Shown: positions 7,103 to 10,520 of the stretch, one piece after another
How the letters are laid out: each line of letters opens with the position of its first letter
Numbering within the stretch: position 1 is the stretch's first letter
Source: CAYLLT01 sp964591605
GTDB taxonomy: Bacteria; Planctomycetota; Phycisphaerae; UBA1845; PWPN01
Length of the DNA stretch: 10,520 nt
Reading direction: 5' to 3'
Assembly (NCBI GenBank): GCA_964591605.1
Contig: CAZQEN010000284.1
Span: 1 to 10,520, forward strand
Program-made: the position numbers and the translations under genes
Notes under the pieces: generated by a model
Databases searched by the model: none
What the model was told of the DNA's origin: nothing
Seen by the model: the letters and a program-made list of their open reading frames with translations, nothing else

Positions 7103-7182
7103 ATCCTCTGGTAAGAGGATTCCCGACGAACATCGGGATCCCGCCTCAGGTCCGTCTGCTGGTTATAGCCCTCTTGGACCTG
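7103..7182 (-). promoter_or_regulatory. Cluster of three inverted repeats upstream of flp, with a -10-like TATAAC
   Basis: Three perfect inverted repeats follow one another: CAGGTCC/GGACCTG (7147-7153 and 7176-7182), TCCCGA/TCGGGA (7121-7126 and 7133-7138, loop 6), and ATCCTC/GAGGAT (7103-7108 and 7115-7120, loop 6). The last two abut exactly. A TATAAC hexamer on the minus strand (complement of 7162-7167) lies inside the outermost repeat and would be a good -10 box, but I see no matching -35. If it is used, the flp leader is about 220 bases long and the two small hairpins lie near its 5' end. Confidence 0.4.
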
Positions 7183-7342
7183 CGCCTCTTTCCGGCAGGC
7201 TTGTCGAGCGCTGCCCGTCAAGACGCTCACTGTCGCCCCGGACGAGCCAGCATTAACCGGATCGTTCAAAGGCACCCCAAACATAAAAAACAAAAGGGCC
7301 GGCAGGCAAATGAAAGGCGGGAATTTTTACGCGGCAGTGCTG

Positions 7343-7399
7343 ATCGGCGCGGCAGATCGCGCCGATGGCGGAAACAGGCGGTTTTATGGGCGAACCGCC
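7343..7399. other. Pair of stem-loops
   Basis: ATCGGCGCG (7343-7351) pairs with CGCGCCGAT (7358-7366) as a perfect 9-bp stem with a 6-base loop. GGCGGTT (7377-7383) pairs with AACCGCC (7393-7399) as a 7-bp stem with a 9-base loop. On the minus strand they are followed, after a gap of about 45 bases, by a T-rich tract (complement of 7285-7296). They could be part of a structured leader or small RNA. No known riboswitch class was recognised. Confidence 0.35.
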
Positions 7400-7684
7400 C
7401 GGTGCGGATCTCGGACGTTGCCCGGGCTGACCGCCGGCGGGGCCGGGGCGATCGGCCTCATCGACGGCACGCACTCTTCATACTCCTTAAGCTGGCCGGA
7501 AGTTCGCGCGGGGACGGCCGGGACGGTTTCGCAGCGCGGCCGACCGCGGTCCGCATAAACAGGCGGAAGAGGTCCGTCCGGCGCTGCGCCCGGCCGTCCA
7601 GCGAGCGAGCCGCGTTGGCCGTCGTGTGTCCGTGACGATGCGGGTCATCCCGGTGGGCACGGTAAAGGTGCTACTCGCCGCACA

Positions 7685-7790
7685 GCGTGAGAAGCTCACG
7701 CAGCGACGCAGAGATTTGAAATTCGTCATCTGAGCATGGAAACGCGGCCTCTCCCTCTGCGGTCTTGGCGCCTCTGCGGGAGATTCTGCT
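7685..7790. repeat. Palindromic repeat element with CGCAGAG-like words
   Basis: The left arm contains CTCACGCAGCGACGCAGAGA (7695-7714). The right arm (about 7748-7783) reads CTCTGCGGTC, TTGGCGCC and CTCTGCGGGAGA, which is the same word series inverted. About 33 bases separate the arms. The left arm also opens with its own short hairpin, GCGTGAG-AAG-CTCACGC (7685-7701). The composition and word use differ from the neighbouring DNA. From memory, dispersed intergenic repeats built on alternating CGCAGAG words occur in many environmental bacterial genomes; this looks like one copy. I cannot test copy number here. Confidence 0.5.
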
Positions 7791-7881
7791 GCGCCTTCGA
7801 TTCGACGGCAATTCCTGCCCGAAAAGCGCGATCCTGCGCGTCCGGGATACAGACGCCCTCGCAGCGCATCTTCGACCGCTC

Positions 7882-8517
7882 TCACCCGCTCCGTCTGCCC
7901 GCGCCGGCGAGCGCTTCGAGATGATCCAGACAAAGGCTCGACCACGATTCAAGCGTGTTTTTCACCGCCTTCAATTCCGCGACGCTCATGAAGCCCTGCT
8001 GCGTGATCACCTGCTCGCGCTTGCGGACCTGCGGGGAATCCAGCTCCCAGACATGAACGATGCCCAGGTGCACCTGCCCGACCTCGCTCGAATCATCGTT
8101 CAGAAGTCCGATGATCCGGTCAGTGTGCGCGGCCTCGACGATCACCTCTTCGGCCACCTCGCGCTCGACCGCCGCCAGGTACGCATCCCGGTAACCGCTG
8201 CTGAAAAGAGGCATGTCGTCGACCGGGTTGATGTGCCCGCCGATCCCGATCGACCGGTTGCCGACGAGCCGCTTCTCGCCGGCCCGCTTGCCCCGGACAT
8301 AGGAAAAGTATCTCCCCTCATGGGCCATGATCACGTAGGGAATGATCTGCTTGAAGGAAGGGTCCGTTTCCGCCGGGGTCCGGGGCATGAAACGGAGCGT
8401 GCCCGGTGAAAAGAACGCGTCCAGATAACGCCCCGTTTCGCCGGCGATTCCCTGGAAGCTGCCAAGGCGGTCAAACACCTCTCGTGGGACGACCAGCACC
8501 TGCTCTTCGCTCGCCAT
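7882..8517 (-). CDS. Nudix-fold (MutT-like) predicted phosphoesterase/hydrolase
   Basis: I read a 211-residue protein from the ATG at 8517 (MASEEQVLVV). The frame is open for 47 more codons upstream, but that part is Arg/Cys/Ser-rich and looks non-coding. The start has only a weak GAGAGCGGGA upstream. The Nudix signature is recognisable but degenerate. RSIGIGGHINPVDD (88-101) is the strand and turn before the helix, and REVAEEV (119-125) matches the REUXEE core carrying the metal-binding glutamates. The remaining consensus positions do not fit: Asp111 replaces the first Glu and Ile126 replaces the last Gly. The later segment GLLNDDSSEVGQVHLGIVHVW is typical of the large Nudix-like group annotated as predicted MutT-type phosphoesterases. 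Nudix enzymes cleave nucleoside diphosphates linked to another moiety; the substrate here is unknown. The gene stands alone and is divergent from the acyltransferase gene. Confidence 0.8.
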   Translation of the reverse strand: MASEEQVLVVPREVFDRLGSFQGIAGETGRYLDAFFSPGTLRFMPRTPAETDPSFKQIIPYVIMAHEGRYFSYVRGKRAGEKRLVGNRSIGIGGHINPVDDMPLFSSGYRDAYLAAVEREVAEEVIVEAAHTDRIIGLLNDDSSEVGQVHLGIVHVWELDSPQVRKREQVITQQGFMSVAELKAVKNTLESWSSLCLDHLEALAGAGRRSG

Positions 8518-8653
8518 GGTTCCCGCTCTCTTCCGGCTGCCGCGACAATCCCTTCGCCGCGGAATCAATGCACTGGAACACTCCTCGCCGCCGCAGGAGG
8601 AGGCTCTCCGCCCGCCGCAGCTTCGCTCCGCATCCGTCGCGACAGCCTTCCGG

Positions 8654-8683
8654 ACCATAGCGGCCGCTTCGGAACAACGTCAA
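8654..8683 (-). promoter_or_regulatory. Candidate sigma-70 promoter for the Nudix gene
   Basis: On the minus strand TTGACG (complement of 8678-8683) is followed after 18 bases by TATGGT (complement of 8654-8659). This matches the sigma-70 -35 box at 5 of 6 positions and the -10 box at 4 of 6. The leader to the ATG at 8517 would be about 130 bases and would include a CTCCTC/GAGGAG inverted repeat (8581-8586 and 8597-8602). Confidence 0.4.
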
Positions 8684-8722
8684 GCACGCCAGGGTCTGCT
8701 GGCCGGTCTGCGCGGGGCCTCG

Positions 8723-8728
8723 TATCAT
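8723..8728 (+). promoter_or_regulatory. Candidate -10 box for the acyltransferase operon
   Basis: TATCAT matches the -10 consensus at 5 of 6 positions. Transcription would begin near 8735, just before the Shine-Dalgarno site GGGAGGAG (8737-8744). The -35 region is poor (TGGCCG or similar). If correct, the ATG at 8727 overlaps the promoter and cannot be the start codon, which supports the start at 8754. Confidence 0.28.
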
Positions 8729-8753
8729 GCCCCCGCGGGAGGAGTTCGAGGGC

Positions 8754-9752
8754 ATGTTGCGACCCCTGCGCAAACGACTGGCCCAGCAGATGAGCTACGC
8801 GGCCGCCACCATGGCGCCCCGGCTCCCGGATGGCGCCCTGCGCGCCGCGGAGCGCGTGATCGGCAGTTCCGGCCGGCATCTGCCCATCCTCGGCCGCATG
8901 GTCGAGGAGAACCTGCGCAGCGCCGGCCTCTACCATCCGCGCGTGCTCTCCGCCTATTTCGCTCAGGTCGGCCGTCACCTCTCCAACGCCCTGCGTATCA
9001 TCGCGAACGTCTCCAACCCCGCCGCCTCCCGGCGACTCGCCGAACAGGAGATCCACGCCGAATCATCGGCCCTCGATCTCGCGTCTTTGCTCCGCAGCTC
9101 CGGCGGCCTCGTCATCGCCGCCCCGCACGTCTGCAACTACCCGCTCACCATGGTGCGATTGAACCAGATCGTCCCCGTCTGCGACTATCAGCGCTGGTCC
9201 AAAGATGCGCGCAACCAGGCGATTAAGGACCAGTGGGCCCGCGGGGCCGGCCTCGAGGTGATCCGGGAGCCTCCGATGATGACCGACCCCACGCGGCGGG
9301 CCATGGCCTGCGTCGAAACCGTGCGCGGCGGCCGGGCACTCGTGCTCACCCCCGATCTGGCCCAGAAATCTGACCGCGGCGTCCCCGTCCGCCTCCTGGG
9401 GCGGCGCGTCTATCTGCCCAGCGGCCCCGCCTCCATCGCCATGCTCGCCGGCGTGCCGTTCGTCCCGATGTTCGGCCGGCTGGTAGGCCATACGCACCAC
9501 ATCTACGCCACCGAGCCCCTGCAGATCCGCACGCTCAAACGGTCCGAGGGCGGGCGCGCCGCCGCGCTCCGGGAAGTCATGCAGGCCTGGGCCGACCAGT
9601 TCGAAGCGTTCGTCCGTGCCCAGCCCGAGCTCTGGTTCTTCTGGGGTGACCGGAGCTGGACGCGCGCCTTCCACGGCGACCCCCGCTACACGCAGCCGCT
9701 GGTCGACGATCAGGCCCAGATGCCGCTCGCCCCCGGAGAGGTCCGGCCATGA
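8754..9752 (+). CDS. LpxL/HtrB-like lysophospholipid acyltransferase family protein
   Basis: This 332-residue protein belongs to the lipid A biosynthesis (LpxL/HtrB) acyltransferase family, whose members move a fatty acyl chain onto a lipid acceptor at the inner membrane. Family landmarks in order are: SSGGLVIAAPHVCNYPL (115-131, the catalytic block), LEVIREPP (167-174), GGRALVLTPDLAQ (192-204), VPVRLLGRRVYLPSGPASIAMLAGVPFVPMF (210-240 region) and the terminal LWFFWGDRSW (293-302). The block normally reads H-X4-D/E, but here H125 is followed by V-C-N-Y-P, so the acid is replaced by Pro130. The start at 8754 has GGGAGGAG at 8737-8744, about 9 bases upstream. An in-frame ATG at 8727 lacks such a site. 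The stop overlaps the next start (ATGA), so the two genes are translationally coupled. The substrate is unknown; an altered acyltransferase or a non-catalytic relative are both possible. Confidence 0.85.
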   Translation: MLRPLRKRLAQQMSYAAATMAPRLPDGALRAAERVIGSSGRHLPILGRMVEENLRSAGLYHPRVLSAYFAQVGRHLSNALRIIANVSNPAASRRLAEQEIHAESSALDLASLLRSSGGLVIAAPHVCNYPLTMVRLNQIVPVCDYQRWSKDARNQAIKDQWARGAGLEVIREPPMMTDPTRRAMACVETVRGGRALVLTPDLAQKSDRGVPVRLLGRRVYLPSGPASIAMLAGVPFVPMFGRLVGHTHHIYATEPLQIRTLKRSEGGRAAALREVMQAWADQFEAFVRAQPELWFFWGDRSWTRAFHGDPRYTQPLVDDQAQMPLAPGEVRP

Positions 9753-10520
9753 TCGCGCTCCTTTTGCTGGCCCTCGTGCCGGTCGTGATGTGGATCGGCC
9801 AGAGCGCTCTGCTGGCCCTCCACGGCCTGCCGATCCGCCGGCGCCTCGACGCGAAGGGAGCCCCGCATGCCGTCCGCACCGGCGGACGCGTCATCACGCA
9901 GGCCTGCCTGGTCGCCCTCATCGTCGGATACCCGCTGCTCCGCGGCCACAGCCCGGTTGCCTATTACGCCCAGCTCCTGCCGGCCCACCGCGCCGTCCTG
10001 CATGCCTCGCACGGCTTCGCGGCGGCCGTCGCCTTCCTGGCGGTCCTCTTCGCCGCCTGCATCGCATCCGACGCGATGGTCGTCGAGCTCCACGAAAGTC
10101 GCCGACGCCTCCGCAGACATCTGCTGCTCCTGCTGCCGATCGCCATTCCCGGCGCCGTCGTCGAAGAGATGCTCTTCCGCGGCGTCGTCATGGCCGACCT
10201 CCTGCACACCTGGCCCGGGCGGCCGATGCTCGCGATCGCGGGCTCGACCCTCATCTTCGCGGCCGCCCACTACGTGCGCAGGGTCAAACGCCGCTGGACC
10301 ATCGCCGGCCACCTCATGCTCGGCCTCATGTTCTCCGTAGCGTTCTATCAGACCGGCAATCTGTGGCTCGCCATCGGCTTGCACGCCGGCGGCAATTTCA
10401 TGATCCTGGGTACGCGCCCGCTGATCACCAACCGCGGCCCCGCCTGGCTCACGGGGGCGAGCATCTTTCCCTATGCCGGCGCGGCGGGGGTCGTCGGGCT
10501 CGGAGTCTTGACCGTTTTCG
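9749..10520 (+). CDS. CPBP-family intramembrane metalloprotease (3' end outside window)
   Basis: The frame opens with ATG at 9749, overlapping the acyltransferase stop, and stays open to the window edge (257 codons). The protein is strongly hydrophobic, with membrane segments at about 2-24, 48-64, 88-108, 125-150, 160-176, 188-205 and 207-222. All three CPBP (Abi/Rce1-like) motifs are present: EEMLFR (E139, E140, R144), FAAAH (F170, H174) and HAGGN (H212, N216). These are the glutamates and histidines that bind the catalytic metal or water, so an active enzyme is likely. CPBP proteins include prenyl-protein CAAX proteases and bacteriocin self-immunity proteins; the substrate here cannot be told. 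Coupling to a lipid acyltransferase suggests an envelope or lipoprotein-related role, but that is inference. The C-terminus lies outside the window. Confidence 0.88.
   Translation, partial: MIALLLLALVPVVMWIGQSALLALHGLPIRRRLDAKGAPHAVRTGGRVITQACLVALIVGYPLLRGHSPVAYYAQLLPAHRAVLHASHGFAAAVAFLAVLFAACIASDAMVVELHESRRRLRRHLLLLLPIAIPGAVVEEMLFRGVVMADLLHTWPGRPMLAIAGSTLIFAAAHYVRRVKRRWTIAGHLMLGLMFSVAFYQTGNLWLAIGLHAGGNFMILGTRPLITNRGPAWLTGASIFPYAGAAGVVGLGVLTVF

Larger units (their letters stand above)
6939..7881. other. 943-base non-coding region upstream of flp
   Basis: No convincing protein gene lies here; the open frames are Arg-rich or lack homology that I recognise. From the flp side outward the region holds: CGGCCG direct/inverted repeats (7056-7061 and 7067-7072), three successive inverted repeats (7103-7182), an A/T-rich tract (about 7281-7296) that is unusual for this DNA, two stem-loops (7343-7366 and 7377-7399), and a palindromic dispersed-type repeat (about 7685-7790). 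It must contain the flp promoter and possibly a long structured leader or a small RNA. Confidence 0.6.

Noticed and set aside
7033..7293. Minus-strand open frame of 86 codons upstream of flp
   Set aside because: It starts at a TTG in a T-run with no ribosome binding site and runs through the inverted repeat cluster. No similarity to a known family was recognised.
7487..7945. Minus-strand open frame of 152 codons between flp and the Nudix gene
   Set aside because: Arg/Ser/Pro-rich, overlaps the end of the Nudix gene, and runs through the palindromic repeat, which accounts for its only non-random-looking segment.
9710..10384. Minus-strand open frame of 224 codons
   Set aside because: Antisense to the CPBP protease, whose motifs are clear in the plus frame.

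Overview
The window is GC-rich (by eye well above 60 percent) and looks chromosomal. A Planctomycetota bacterium is my best guess. The support is the style of the 58-residue Flp pilin (SEDGPTATEYAVMLAL), a von Willebrand A (vWA) type TadG-like protein beside the secretin gene, and LpxL-type acyltransferase and CPBP protease genes close by. This assignment is inference only. No rRNA, tRNA, CRISPR array or transposase gene was seen.

Positions 1 to about 6940, minus strand, hold part of a tight-adherence (Tad/Flp) type IVc pilus locus. Read in transcription order it runs: flp major pilin (6938-6762), cpaA/tadV prepilin peptidase (6460-5906), tadE minor pilin (5887-5417), cpaB/rcpC (4974-3898), cpaC/rcpA outer-membrane secretin (3811-2159), a Rho-independent terminator (about 2132-2091), then a TadG-like vWA protein (1882 to beyond position 1). 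CpaA would process the Flp and TadE leader peptides. CpaC would form the outer-membrane channel and CpaB would assist it in the periplasm. TadE and the TadG-like protein would be minor or anchoring components. The motor and platform genes (tadA, tadB, tadC, tadZ) are not in the window; if the locus is complete they probably lie past position 1. Hairpins or palindromes sit between most of these genes, which suggests separate expression of the pilin and the assembly proteins.

Positions 6939 to 7881 carry no convincing gene. This 943-base stretch has a cluster of inverted repeats upstream of flp, a second pair of stem-loops near 7343-7399, and a palindromic repeat built on CGCAGAG-like words at about 7685-7790.

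Positions 7882 to 8517, minus strand, encode a Nudix-fold protein with a degenerate Nudix box. After a 236-base divergent promoter region, the plus strand carries an LpxL/HtrB-like lysophospholipid acyltransferase gene (8754-9752). Its usual HX4[D/E] catalytic acid is replaced by proline. It overlaps by ATGA a CPBP-family membrane protease gene (from 9749) that runs off the right edge. These two genes form a translationally coupled unit that probably acts at the cell envelope.
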